From JBAWYM01 sp037143575 (lineage in GTDB: Bacteria > Patescibacteriota > Gracilibacteria > Peribacterales > Peribacteraceae), in the NCBI GenBank assembly GCA_037143575.1, contig JBAWYM010000005.1, positions 1 through 47,399 of the forward strand: a stretch of DNA of 47,399 nt, in the 5' to 3' direction. The notes below the pieces were generated by a model that saw nothing but the letters and a program-made list of their open reading frames with translations, did not search any database and was not told the origin of the DNA. Positions 40,726-47,399 of this stretch are shown one piece after another. Both the position numbers and the translations under genes were made by a program. Numbering within the stretch: position 1 is the stretch's first letter; the number at the start of each line of letters is the position of its first letter.

Positions 40726-40971
40726 TTAGAAAGGAGCGCGAACGGTTTTTCCTTTCGCCGCTTCGCGAATGGATTTCTCCAGATGACTTCGGTTCTTCTT
40801 CGATGACAGAAGGTAGGCTGTCTCCTGCAAGGAGAGATATTCATCCAGCGACAGGACGATGGAGCTTCGTCCTTTGTCTCTCGTGACGATGATTTCTTCA
40901 CAGTCGTTGTCTGCTCTATCGAGGAAGAAGGTGAGCTTGTGCCGGAAGGTGGAGTAGCTGACGGTGGTCAT
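40726..40971 (-). CDS. yefM: YefM-type antitoxin
   Basis: An 81-residue antitoxin. The N-terminal DNA-binding part reads MTTVSYSTFRHKLTFFLDRA, then EEIIVTRDKGRSSIVLSLDEYLSLQET, the classic Phd/YefM pattern; the C-terminal arm (NRSHLEKSIREAAKGKTVRA) should wrap YoeB. Upstream, TAAGTACTTA (40979-40988) is a palindrome placed like a YefM operator, near a second GTAC-centred site. A decayed second copy lies 1.5 kb away at 42510-42626. Confidence 0.92.
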   Translation of the reverse strand: MTTVSYSTFRHKLTFFLDRADNDCEEIIVTRDKGRSSIVLSLDEYLSLQETAYLLSSKKNRSHLEKSIREAAKGKTVRAPF

Positions 40972-41104
40972 AGATGAGTAAGTACTTAAATATGTACCTA
41001 TTCTATCACTCTACAGAATGACATACAAGAAAACAATCGTTCACCCGTCATACAAGCACATCATGTGGGGCAATTTCGAGGGACGGAATGAAGTTTCTTG
41101 ATCT

Positions 41105-41470
41105 TCATCCGATCGAAAATCCCGGAAGTGTATTCTTCAAAGTCGCGAGCTGATCCTTCGTGGAGTTTTGAACATTTTCTCGTTCGTTCATCCACGAGTC
41201 CGCCATTGGTGCAGGGAGAAACGGGGTGACCTGTGCGACATTGGTGATGCTGTTGAGAGTCCCGAGGGCGAGGCCTTTGATGATGTGACCGATGACGGTG
41301 AGCGGCAGGAAGAGGGTGGATTTAACGGCGGTACCGATCGCTTCGGTCACGGATACCGGTTCTTTTCCAGTGATCAGGTTGATGCCTTTCGTTACAGGAG
41401 AAAGGACCGCGGCCACGATGTTGTCGACTGTCTTGTCCCCTTCGCCGACGGCGTTGCTGATGGTGCCCAT
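41105..41470 (-). CDS. Hypothetical protein with hydrophobic middle
   Basis: A 121-residue protein beginning MGTISNAVGEGDKTVDNIVA. Residues about 45-90 are hydrophobic with small residues (AIGTAVKSTLFLPLTVIGHI, then GLALGTLNSI) and could be one or two membrane segments; the C-terminus is polar. The ATG at 41470 is chosen because it begins the ordered region and lies 5 nt after the upstream gene's stop, so the two are probably co-transcribed. No family recognised. Confidence 0.6.
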   Translation of the reverse strand: MGTISNAVGEGDKTVDNIVAAVLSPVTKGINLITGKEPVSVTEAIGTAVKSTLFLPLTVIGHIIKGLALGTLNSITNVAQVTPFLPAPMADSWMNERENVQNSTKDQLATLKNTLPGFSIG

Positions 41471-41474
41471 AGTT

Positions 41475-42392
41475 TTATGAAGGATTGTTGGAATATTTTT
41501 GCACAAGGCTGGTATGCACAGCGCGCTCGATTGCTCTGTCAAGAGCGTTTTGCTTATCTTCACGATCTTCAGCCTCAGTAAAATTCATTTCGATGCCATC
41601 CCAAGCTTCCTCTCCACAAATAGTCTTGGCGGTCATGAGAACTGCCGATAGCCGGCTGTCTGTTTCTTCTGGTGTTTCTTTTGTCTTTCTATTACCAGCC
41701 ACCATTTCACGTTTTTCGATGAGAAGGTTGAATTGAGGACTTTCGAAATATCCAGGGTAGAGGATCTCAATGAGGTGTCTCGCAGCGGCGACTCGTACGT
41801 CATCAGATGCTTTCTCCTGTGACGCGAATTCTTTTTTCGACGTTGTGATGATATCCACTGCATCGTTCACAGTCATCGTTGCGTTCTGAGCAAGCGCAGC
41901 CTCGATGCGATTGGCAATAATGCGCATGGTATCGGATGTCGTGTGATCGCCCTCGCAGAGTGCGATCTGCGCTGCCGCATCTTTCACGCTTTGCGGAAGC
42001 GGACCCTCATAAAAATACTGCCCCAGTTTCCCTCCGCCGCCGCGAGCAATGTATTGCATGGGGTCATCGGCACAGGCTCGTAGTGCGAGAATAATTGCTT
42101 GGGGGGTCTTATGAGTATTCATGGCATCATTAACGATATTCGGCAAATTCCCCAATCGGTCATTGCTGCTGAGCGGGCCTGTCGTCGAGAGGTGTATTGT
42201 ACTCGCCAGATATCCCAGTCTTTTAGAGGCGACGATATTCGGGAGCACACGATCTTGCATCGGAATTTCCGCCGCGTATCTTTCTGCGATCTTTCTCCCC
42301 ATGGAGTCCGGAGTCTCTCGATCTGGCAGATGTGTAGCCACAGGAGAAACTTGTAAGTCTGCTTGAGGCTGCATGGAATTTGGTGATTGCAT
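41475..42392 (-). CDS. Hypothetical helical protein, 305 residues
   Basis: Begins MQSPNSMQPQADLQVSPVAT, with a disordered first 40 residues, then a helix-rich body (ASKRLGYLASTIHLSTTGPL, later NRIEAALAQNATMTVNDAVD). No membrane segment or motif recognised. The ATG at 42392 is set by a TATAAT exactly 6 nt upstream with TTGCGT 17 nt before that, a near-certain leaderless start. It shares its transcript with the small protein downstream. General style resembles the other soluble unknown proteins of the window, but I cannot show homology by eye. Confidence 0.65.
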   Translation of the reverse strand: MQSPNSMQPQADLQVSPVATHLPDRETPDSMGRKIAERYAAEIPMQDRVLPNIVASKRLGYLASTIHLSTTGPLSSNDRLGNLPNIVNDAMNTHKTPQAIILALRACADDPMQYIARGGGGKLGQYFYEGPLPQSVKDAAAQIALCEGDHTTSDTMRIIANRIEAALAQNATMTVNDAVDIITTSKKEFASQEKASDDVRVAAARHLIEILYPGYFESPQFNLLIEKREMVAGNRKTKETPEETDSRLSAVLMTAKTICGEEAWDGIEMNFTEAEDREDKQNALDRAIERAVHTSLVQKYSNNPS

Positions 42393-42398
42393 ATATAT

Positions 42399-42427
42399 AT
42401 TATATCCTGATAGTGCGATATACGCAA
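42399..42427 (-). promoter_or_regulatory. Sigma70-type promoter, leaderless geometry
   Basis: Minus strand TTGCGT (42422-42427), 17-nt spacer, perfect TATAAT (42399-42404), then 6 nt and ATG. Confidence 0.65.
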
Positions 42428-42509
42428 ATAGATCGATCACCGCATTATCAAGGGACTTAGTGGTAAAAGATTGCCTACATCAATCGTATCCATGAAAGCG
42501 ATCGATCAT

Positions 42510-42626
42510 TCAGAAGAAGTAGCGAACGGTTTTTCCCTGTGCAGCCTCGCGGATGGATATCTCCAGATGATGTCTGTTCTTTTTCGAAGAGAGAAGATAG
42601 GAAGTTTCCTTATCGGAAGAAAGCTT
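42510..42626 (-). pseudogene. Decayed yefM antitoxin fragment
   Basis: The minus strand encodes SSDKETSYLLSSKKNRHHLE followed by ISIREAAQGKTVRYFF and TGA. This matches the C-terminal half of the intact YefM at 40726-40971 (QETAYLLSSKKNRSHLEKSI...). The N-terminal DNA-binding half and any toxin gene are missing. It is a remnant of a second YefM/YoeB-like locus. Confidence 0.75.
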
Positions 42627-42706
42627 TCTCTGAGGGCGCGGTGGTATGAGTCGGTTTACCATGAGTGAACGCAGTGAATCGAATCGTTTCCGTTGTACTG
42701 CTTGTA

Positions 42707-42751
42707 TTGGACTTGTGGCGGTGCCACGTGCGCCGCAGGCGCTATACGTGG
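42707..42751. repeat. Double-hairpin element next to tRNA-Arg
   Basis: CCACGT-GCGCC-GCA-GGCGC-TAT-ACGTGG (42724-42751), preceded by a TGGC-GG-TGCCA dyad. Same architecture as 6675-6720 by ssrA, with paired base changes in the inner stem. Its last three bases form the encoded CCA of the tRNA on the other strand. Confidence 0.7.
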
Positions 42752-42825
42752 TGCCCCCGGCAGGATTTAAACCTACGACCTCCTGGTTCGAAGCCAGGCA
42801 CTCTATTCAGCTGAGCTACGGGGGC
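42749..42825 (-). tRNA. tRNA-Arg (anticodon TCG)
   Basis: Full cloverleaf on the minus strand, 77 nt with encoded CCA: acceptor GCCCCCG/CGGGGGC, D stem GCTC/GAGT, anticodon arm CCTGG-CTTCGAA-CCAGG (anticodon TCG, reading CGA), T arm GTAGG-TTTAAAT-CCTGC. Confidence 0.92.
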
Positions 42826-42883
42826 ACAGGCACAGCGTATCACCTGGAGGATCATCGTAGAAGCACAGTGGTATACTTTCCGC

Positions 42884-43300
42884 ATGATGTACCGCGATGA
42901 CGAAGAAATCTCGGCGGCGAGCACAGGCAGTTCCGAGCACTTCACCCGATCCGACAAGGGGCGGCGCGAAACGCTCAAGAGGGAGATCGAATCCAAGAAG
43001 GGCCGCCAAGTCACTGATCGGGAAGTGAGTGGCCTGAAGCAGCTCAAGACCAAGATGACGCTGCAGGATCTGAAGAAGAAGGTGAATCCCGCGCTCCCGC
43101 CCAATCCCAAGTCGGGCAAGGAGGAGAAGGATGAGGCGAAGAAGCATGAGACCTTCGGGCCCAAGACGATCGTGCAAAAGACGGATGCGGAGAAGGATGC
43201 GCGGAAGAAGACCATGGATGATGACCGGATCCAGCAGCAGAAGGAGCGCGACGAGGAGAAGGCGCAGGCGCAGGAGGAGTATCAGGCGAATGCAGGATAA
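42884..43300 (+). CDS. Highly charged hypothetical protein
   Basis: A 138-residue Lys/Glu/Asp-rich protein beginning MMYRDDEEISAASTGSSEHF. The C-terminal 70 residues are almost all charged (EEKDEAKKHETFGPKTIVQK) and probably form a single helix or coil. No membrane segment. TATACT lies exactly 6 nt before the first ATG, supporting this start and a leaderless message. Possibly nucleic-acid- or ribosome-associated by composition, but that is a guess. Confidence 0.65.
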   Translation: MMYRDDEEISAASTGSSEHFTRSDKGRRETLKREIESKKGRQVTDREVSGLKQLKTKMTLQDLKKKVNPALPPNPKSGKEEKDEAKKHETFGPKTIVQKTDAEKDARKKTMDDDRIQQQKERDEEKAQAQEEYQANAG

Positions 43301-43302
43301 TA

Positions 43303-43375
43303 GATTTGCGATTTGAGATTTACGAATTGCGATTGGACAGTCAATCGCAACTCGCAAATTATGAAATCGCCAATC
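43303..43375. repeat. ATTTGCGAATTGCGATT palindromic repeat, copy 3
   Basis: GATTTGCGATTTGAGATTTA, then CGAATTGCGATTG and TCAATCGCAACTCGCAAATT. Ends 10 bp before the TACACT of the next gene. Confidence 0.8.
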
Positions 43376-43397
43376 CATATTTTGCTACACTGTCTCC

Positions 43398-44588
43398 GTG
43401 CTTCTCACCTCACTCTTCGCTTCGCTCCTCCTCGCCTCCACGACGGGTGGGGCTTTTCTGGATACCGTCGGCCATCCCTACGCTCCCGAGATCGCCGTGC
43501 TCCGCGAGCGTGGCATTGTGGAGGGGTACACCGGCAATCTCTTCCGTCCGGATATCCCGATCAATCGCGCGGAGTATTTGAAGATCCTCATGTTCGCTGT
43601 GAACGGAAACAATCAGACGGCAGCAAGCCCTCGGTGCTTCTCTGATTTCACCGGAACGCCTGCATGGTACTGGCTGCCCGCGTGTGCGGCCAAAGATGCC
43701 GGAGTGGTCGACGGGTATCCCGATGGAACGTTTCGGGGTGGATCCACGATCAACTTCGCCGAAGCGGTGAAGATGGCGGTGGGTGCCTGGAATATTCCCG
43801 TCGCAGAACGTTCTGTGGGTGATGCCTGGTTCGATCCGTACTTTGCCGCGATTGCTGATACCGATGTGCCTTCCAATTATGGTTACGATGCCGGGTACCT
43901 CCTCACTCGCGCTGATGTGGCGTGGATTTTCGTGCACCTTGGGAGACCGTTGGCGAATCTCAACGCGAATGCGTCTTCGCAAATCAGCGCGCCTTCTGAA
44001 GGCGCGCCTACGGCAGGTACGCAATCTTCCATTACAACCGCTATCCGCTCGTCGCTCGCCAGTTCCCAGGCCTCATCTCCGCGGGTCATAGACCCACACT
44101 CAGTTGCATCTATTGCCTCCATTCCCCATGGTTCCCTCCTCATCGAAACGCAGCCCTTCCCCGGCACCGGCGGCGACATTCCGATCGCGCTCTTCACGGC
44201 AACTGCCGAGGGGCAGGATGTGTACTTCACCGGAGCCAAGTTCTCCGCCGCCTCGGGTACTCTCGCCAATGCTGCCGACATCCGGCTGGTGCAGTACAGC
44301 GAAGATGGCAAGAGCCCGGAGGTCACGGTGGCTACAGGTACAGCGAAGGGCGACAAGCTCACCTTCACCTCCCACGCGCTGGTCGCCGTCGGCCACCCGC
44401 GTCTCTTTGGTGTCCTGGCCAATCTCCGCGCCGGGTCTGCCCGCGTCACCCTCACTTTCGATACCTCCGATCCGCAGTTCCTGGATGCCACGGGAGCCGT
44501 AGACGGCCGGCAGCTCACGGGGATCCGGATCGATGGTGCAGCGTGTGGTGGATTCAACAATTGCTGGATTGAGCTGAAGTCGAAGTAG
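43398..44588 (+). CDS. S-layer homology (SLH) domain protein 3
   Basis: A 396-residue exported protein from a GTG start that opens a short signal peptide (MLLTSLFASLLLASTTGGAF). SLH repeats lie at about 20-75 (VGHPYAPEIAVLRERGIVEG), 80-135 (DGYPDGTFRGGSTINFAEAV) and 140-180. A linker (about 195-240) is Ser/Ala-rich and includes a GCGCGCCTT-CTG-AAGGCGCGC palindrome in the DNA (43987-44007). The C-terminal 155 residues look like a beta-sandwich with a Cys pair (ACGGFNNCW). TACACT lies 6 nt before the GTG, which favours this start. Probable surface protein. Confidence 0.85.
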   Translation: MLLTSLFASLLLASTTGGAFLDTVGHPYAPEIAVLRERGIVEGYTGNLFRPDIPINRAEYLKILMFAVNGNNQTAASPRCFSDFTGTPAWYWLPACAAKDAGVVDGYPDGTFRGGSTINFAEAVKMAVGAWNIPVAERSVGDAWFDPYFAAIADTDVPSNYGYDAGYLLTRADVAWIFVHLGRPLANLNANASSQISAPSEGAPTAGTQSSITTAIRSSLASSQASSPRVIDPHSVASIASIPHGSLLIETQPFPGTGGDIPIALFTATAEGQDVYFTGAKFSAASGTLANAADIRLVQYSEDGKSPEVTVATGTAKGDKLTFTSHALVAVGHPRLFGVLANLRAGSARVTLTFDTSDPQFLDATGAVDGRQLTGIRIDGAACGGFNNCWIELKSK

Positions 44589-44649
44589 CGGGAGAACTGG
44601 GGATATTTTGTTGGATAAATGATTGACCGATCGGCTTGTGGAAAGCAAA

Positions 44650-45258
44650 ATGCGCATTCTATTTTCCACTTTCACGATGGCAGAAATCGACCAACATGCG
44701 CAGACCTATCTTAATCAAACCAGATCTGGGCAGGCAGATCAAAATGTCCCTGCAATACGCGAGGAAGAAGGAAATCGCCTAGTACGGCTGATGCTAATTG
44801 CTGCGTCAGATACTTCCGAGGCTCCGAGTACTCACATGCTCAAGGAGACGAGAACTTCTTTGGCTCGCTTATTTGAGCGGAATAAAGGAGCGACTGTGAA
44901 AAACGTGATCAGTGTCGTCAGGGTTCATCTCGAAGGCTGGTTGCCCTTCGCACCGGAATCAAGTGAATCTGAAGAAGGACAGACGGACGTACCGGAAACA
45001 ATAATCCTTGACCATGAACCTTCGCGAGAAGAGCTTGAAGAGGCAGATGCATTATTGAATGCATTGAAAATTCAAGGGAAATATCGCAAAGGTGTGACAT
45101 TTTCAGGGGGAGTGATGACTCACAGATTAACGCTTACAACAGTGCCTTACAAAACGCCTGTTTCCAATTGGAATCTCCCAAGAAAACAAACACGTGTTTC
45201 CAAGAAAGATAGAAATCGGAATGGAATTAATGGTGACGTAGGATCGACGAATCATTGA
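44650..45258 (+). CDS. Hypothetical protein, about 202 residues
   Basis: Begins MRILFSTFTMAEIDQHAQTY; an ATG at 44677 (MAEIDQ) is an alternative, and a TTG at 44623 is less likely. The N-terminal 90 residues are helical (EEEGNRLVRLMLIAASDTSE), the middle is acidic (ESSESEEGQTDVPE), and the C-terminal 40 residues are basic and Thr/Asn-rich. No recognised family, signal or membrane segment. Confidence 0.55.
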   Translation: MRILFSTFTMAEIDQHAQTYLNQTRSGQADQNVPAIREEEGNRLVRLMLIAASDTSEAPSTHMLKETRTSLARLFERNKGATVKNVISVVRVHLEGWLPFAPESSESEEGQTDVPETIILDHEPSREELEEADALLNALKIQGKYRKGVTFSGGVMTHRLTLTTVPYKTPVSNWNLPRKQTRVSKKDRNRNGINGDVGSTNH

Positions 45259-45440
45259 TCGTGAGTCTGAGTTCGGATGTGGTAGTGTTGATGAAATCAT
45301 AGGTTGTATTGCCGGGTTCAGCATTAGTCAGGGAAGGGGAGCGGAGGTGGTTGGTGCCGCTTCGGAGGAGGGGAGCGGATTCCTTGATTTTCACATTGTA
45401 AGGAATAGTGTTTCCTCTCTCTCCATTCTTCCCTTTTCTT

Positions 45441-45983
45441 ATGAAACATTCTATTTTCATCAGCATTATTGCCGTCCTCCTGAGCGCCTGTACAACGGGA
45501 AATGTGCCTGCGATTCAGGTGTCAGATGGCAGCTCATCATCTCTTGTCTCCTCTTCCTCTTCATTCGCACTAATGCAAAAAGACGATCTTTGGCGACGGT
45601 ATGAAAACAAGGAGCTCGGTGTCTCTTTCTTCTATCCTGCCGCGTATAGCCAAATGCAAACGGAGACAGGCGGGAAATTGCAGTATCGGGATTCTCAAAT
45701 CATCTATGATGAAGTTGTTGTTATGGTCCCGGGAGGCGGTGAATCACCGCAGATTCGGATGATGAAGTCTCATGATCCCCGGATCGTACAATCCGTGTCG
45801 GAGCAACCTCTGGGAACAGTGATGATTACTGGAAAGACAGTGCAGAAGTTTACGTCTGAAGGAATGGGAACTCCGGCGGGCTTCATTCAAAAAATTGGCG
45901 AGGACTATTTCGTCCTTACCTTTGTCTTTCCACCCTCCGGAGATGTGATGGATCGCGTGCTTGGAACGCTGATGCCAATATAG
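45441..45983 (+). CDS. Predicted lipoprotein
   Basis: A 180-residue protein with a lipoprotein signal (MKHSIFISIIAVLLSAC, lipobox LSAC, lipidated Cys17), a Ser-rich spacer (SDGSSSSLVSSSSS), then a domain of about 135 residues starting WRRYENKELGVSFFYPAAYS. The KELGVSFFYP-type opening is common in small lipoproteins and in PsbP-like domains. Probably anchored outside the membrane. The ATG at 45441 opens the signal peptide. It ends before a terminator shared with the convergent peptidase. Confidence 0.78.
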   Translation: MKHSIFISIIAVLLSACTTGNVPAIQVSDGSSSSLVSSSSSFALMQKDDLWRRYENKELGVSFFYPAAYSQMQTETGGKLQYRDSQIIYDEVVVMVPGGGESPQIRMMKSHDPRIVQSVSEQPLGTVMITGKTVQKFTSEGMGTPAGFIQKIGEDYFVLTFVFPPSGDVMDRVLGTLMPI

Positions 45984-46001
45984 GAAAAAGGAATTCAAAG
46001 A

Positions 46002-46027
46002 AAGGGGCCAGCGCATGGCTGACCCCT
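46002..46027. terminator. Two-way terminator between convergent genes
   Basis: AAGGGGCCAGC-GCAT-GGCTGACCCCTT forms a stem with one mismatch; A-rich to the left (AAAGAAAGGGG) and T-rich to the right (CCCCTTGTTT), so it can serve both strands. Confidence 0.75.
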
Positions 46028-46056
46028 TGTTTGAGACTGCACCTTCCCGTCAGCAG

Positions 46057-46668
46057 TTAGCGGATTGCCCACCACTTGTTGATCACACTCGCCGGGTCGA
46101 TGAACCCGTATTTGTAGGCGTGATCGGGAGTATAGCCCCAGTACTGGCCGGTTCCGGACGGGTTATTGAGGACACCATCGGTCTTCACTTCGAAGTGCAG
46201 ATGGCGAGGCCAGTAGTTGCTGACGCCATCTCCTGTTCCACCCATGGTGCCAAGCAGTGTGCCCGCTGAGACGTTTTTCCCGACATAGAGTCCGCTGGCG
46301 AAGTTCGCCAAGTGACAATACTGGGTAAAAACGGCCATTGTGCGTCCGCGCGAGTCGATGGGCACGATATGGAGGATGATGATTGAGTTGCCCTCTTTGT
46401 GATCATCGGGTTTGGCATTCGGCTGGATCTTGTAGATCTGGCCGAAGGCGGAAGCGATGATGTACTGGGGGCCACTGGCTACGATGTCCATGCCTGTATG
46501 GTACTTACCTGTTACCACTGCTCCGTACACGTCGAAGTTCTGGCTGACAGAGTTTCCGTACCCGTAAACGGGAAACTGGAAGTATTGCCAAGTCTGGGCG
46601 TGAACGGGGGAGATGGCCGGACCAAATAGGATGGCCATGACGACGAAAACCAAGCTCTTCCGTAACAT
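46057..46668 (-). CDS. M23-family metallopeptidase, exported
   Basis: A 203-residue protein with a signal peptide (MLRKSLVFVVMAILFGPAIS, cleavage after VHA). The LytM/M23 fold is clear: zinc ligands His and Asp in HTGMD (near residue 57) and the HxH motif in RHLHFEVKTDG (near 158), plus His in QYCHLANF (near 119). It should cleave peptide bridges in peptidoglycan. Compact, with no SH3 or LysM domain. The ATG at 46668 opens the signal peptide. Confidence 0.93.
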   Translation of the reverse strand: MLRKSLVFVVMAILFGPAISPVHAQTWQYFQFPVYGYGNSVSQNFDVYGAVVTGKYHTGMDIVASGPQYIIASAFGQIYKIQPNAKPDDHKEGNSIIILHIVPIDSRGRTMAVFTQYCHLANFASGLYVGKNVSAGTLLGTMGGTGDGVSNYWPRHLHFEVKTDGVLNNPSGTGQYWGYTPDHAYKYGFIDPASVINKWWAIR

Positions 46669-47181
46669 GACTGACTCTCCGATGCTGACAGGGAACGAAT
46701 CTCAACACTTTTCCATACACGTTGGATGGAACGTAGTGCCACATCAACGAGATGTGACCTGCACATGGTATGAACCATCTTGAGTAGCAGACAGACATTC
46801 ATATTCAATCTGATGTCAATACATCTGATTATTGGCTTAAATTAGGGACAAGATACGTTCCATCATTGCATGGAACTGCCCCACATATCTGGCAGGATAG
46901 ATATACGGCTTCGTCTAAATAATCCTGAATCTTTGTTTTAGCTTTTTCTCAGCTATAAGCCAAGATCATGGTGCGGCTACGCCGGTATATTCGAAAGTAT
47001 TCAATCAATTGAGTATATGATAATGACTACTACCTACAGCGGAGAACAGCGGTTCCTACAAATTCTTCCTCAAAAAATCTCCCGGATCTTCTCTGTGCAA
47101 GTCCGGATGTTCTTCGCTACCATGCCTCTTGCGTTGGGCTGAGTCCACACCAGCTTTCAGCATTCACAGCATTGCACTTGT
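46669..47181. other. Intergenic region with small palindromes, no gene
   Basis: No supported coding frame. A palindrome GTTCCAT-CATTGC-ATGGAAC lies at 46857-46876, and a looser relative (TTCCATACACGTTGGATGGAA) sits near 46710, so a shared operator for the M23 gene is possible. AT-rich stretch near 46900-47030. Confidence 0.4.
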
Positions 47182-47243
47182 TGGGGAGTCCGGACTACGC
47201 ACAAAGTGCTTCGTCCGGCAGGTCGCAGTAAGGCACCTGTCTC
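47182..47243 (+). pseudogene. Decayed tRNA-Gln 5' copy
   Basis: Shares TTGGGGAGTC and GTAAGGCACCTG-CTC with the intact tRNA-Gln downstream, and its 5' flank (CAGCATT...CACTTG) is similar too. A palindrome CCGGAC...GTCCGG (47191-47219) replaces the D-loop part and the copy stops in the anticodon stem. Confidence 0.65.
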
Positions 47244-47269
47244 AGCATCATTCACATCGTCGTACTTGT

Positions 47270-47344
47270 TGGGGAGTCGCCAAGTGGTAAGGCACCTGCC
47301 TCTGGAGCAGGCATTCGGGGGTTCGAATCCCTCCTCCCCAGCCA
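47270..47344 (+). tRNA. tRNA-Gln (anticodon CTG)
   Basis: Complete 75-nt cloverleaf with encoded CCA: acceptor TGGGGAG/CTCCCCA, D arm GCC-AAGTGGTAA-GGC, anticodon arm CCTGC-CTCTGGA-GCAGG, T arm GGGGG-TTCGAAT-CCCTC (one G-U pair). Confidence 0.92.
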
Positions 47345-47399
47345 CATAAAAACGTGTAAATAGACCCACATGCCTATCCAAGAGCGACACCCCTACCCA

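Noticed and set aside
46900..47150. Possible RNase P or SRP RNA in the AT-rich gap
   Set aside because: Neither the RNase P GAAAGTCC core nor the SRP GGAAG loop was found on either strand.
47157..47390. 77-codon minus-strand frame with EEGFEPPNACSRG
   Set aside because: Antisense of tRNA-Gln and its decayed copy.

Overview
The window looks like a piece of a Candidate Phyla Radiation (Patescibacteria) chromosome, most plausibly of the Peregrinibacteria / 'Peribacter' kind. This is inferred from gene style, not from a marker phylogeny. Supporting signs are small secreted SLH-domain proteins, a 24-residue lysine-rich histone-tail-like protein, an S23-type four-helix-bundle protein, a stand-alone GIY-YIG protein, very few Shine-Dalgarno sites, and several families of palindromic intergenic repeats. 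TGA works as a stop codon throughout, so the code is standard.

Layout. 1-4916: a partial unknown gene running off the left edge, an ABC ATPase with a fused GldF/GldG-type permease, a Phd/RelE toxin-antitoxin pair and a small zinc-ribbon protein. 4948-7134: a secreted Ser-rich SH3 protein, then tmRNA (ssrA). 7094-14950: an integrated element entering ssrA at its 3' end. It holds a large serine recombinase in a four-gene overlapping operon led by a MerR-like protein, then a type III restriction-modification pair (res, mod) and a palindrome-rich border. 15103-19113: a GIY-YIG protein and a signalling cluster (PAS histidine kinase, receiver, PAS-coil protein, and a membrane-anchored DHp-like protein lacking both the phospho-accepting His and the ATPase domain). 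19289-21289: an SLH protein, a small unknown protein and a holin-fold membrane protein.

21412-25887: isoleucyl-tRNA synthetase with two histidine-phosphatase domains inserted at two separate points of one catalytic-domain loop. 26141-32433: two unknown or methyltransferase genes, a RelA/SpoT homologue fused to an EamA-type multi-spanning membrane domain, a thioredoxin-fold protein, an S23-type protein, a Nudix hydrolase and a small unknown protein. 32559-39949: uvrA and a riboflavin cluster (ribE, ribH, ribBA) interrupted by an SLH protein; no ribD is present here. 40312-47344: the Lys-rich protein, a YefM/YoeB pair with a decayed yefM copy nearby, two unknown genes, tRNA-Arg, a charged unknown protein, a third SLH protein, a lipoprotein, an M23 peptidase, a decayed tRNA-Gln copy and an intact tRNA-Gln.

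Two themes cut across the window. First, ten genes have a -10-like hexamer 6-8 nt before the start codon and most lack a Shine-Dalgarno site, which points to widespread leaderless mRNAs. Second, palindromic repeats normally found between genes have also entered coding regions in frame (ileS, uvrA, SLH genes). The strongest candidates for undescribed biology are the double histidine-phosphatase IleRS and the RSH-EamA fusion, whose synthetase site looks degenerate while its hydrolase site looks intact.
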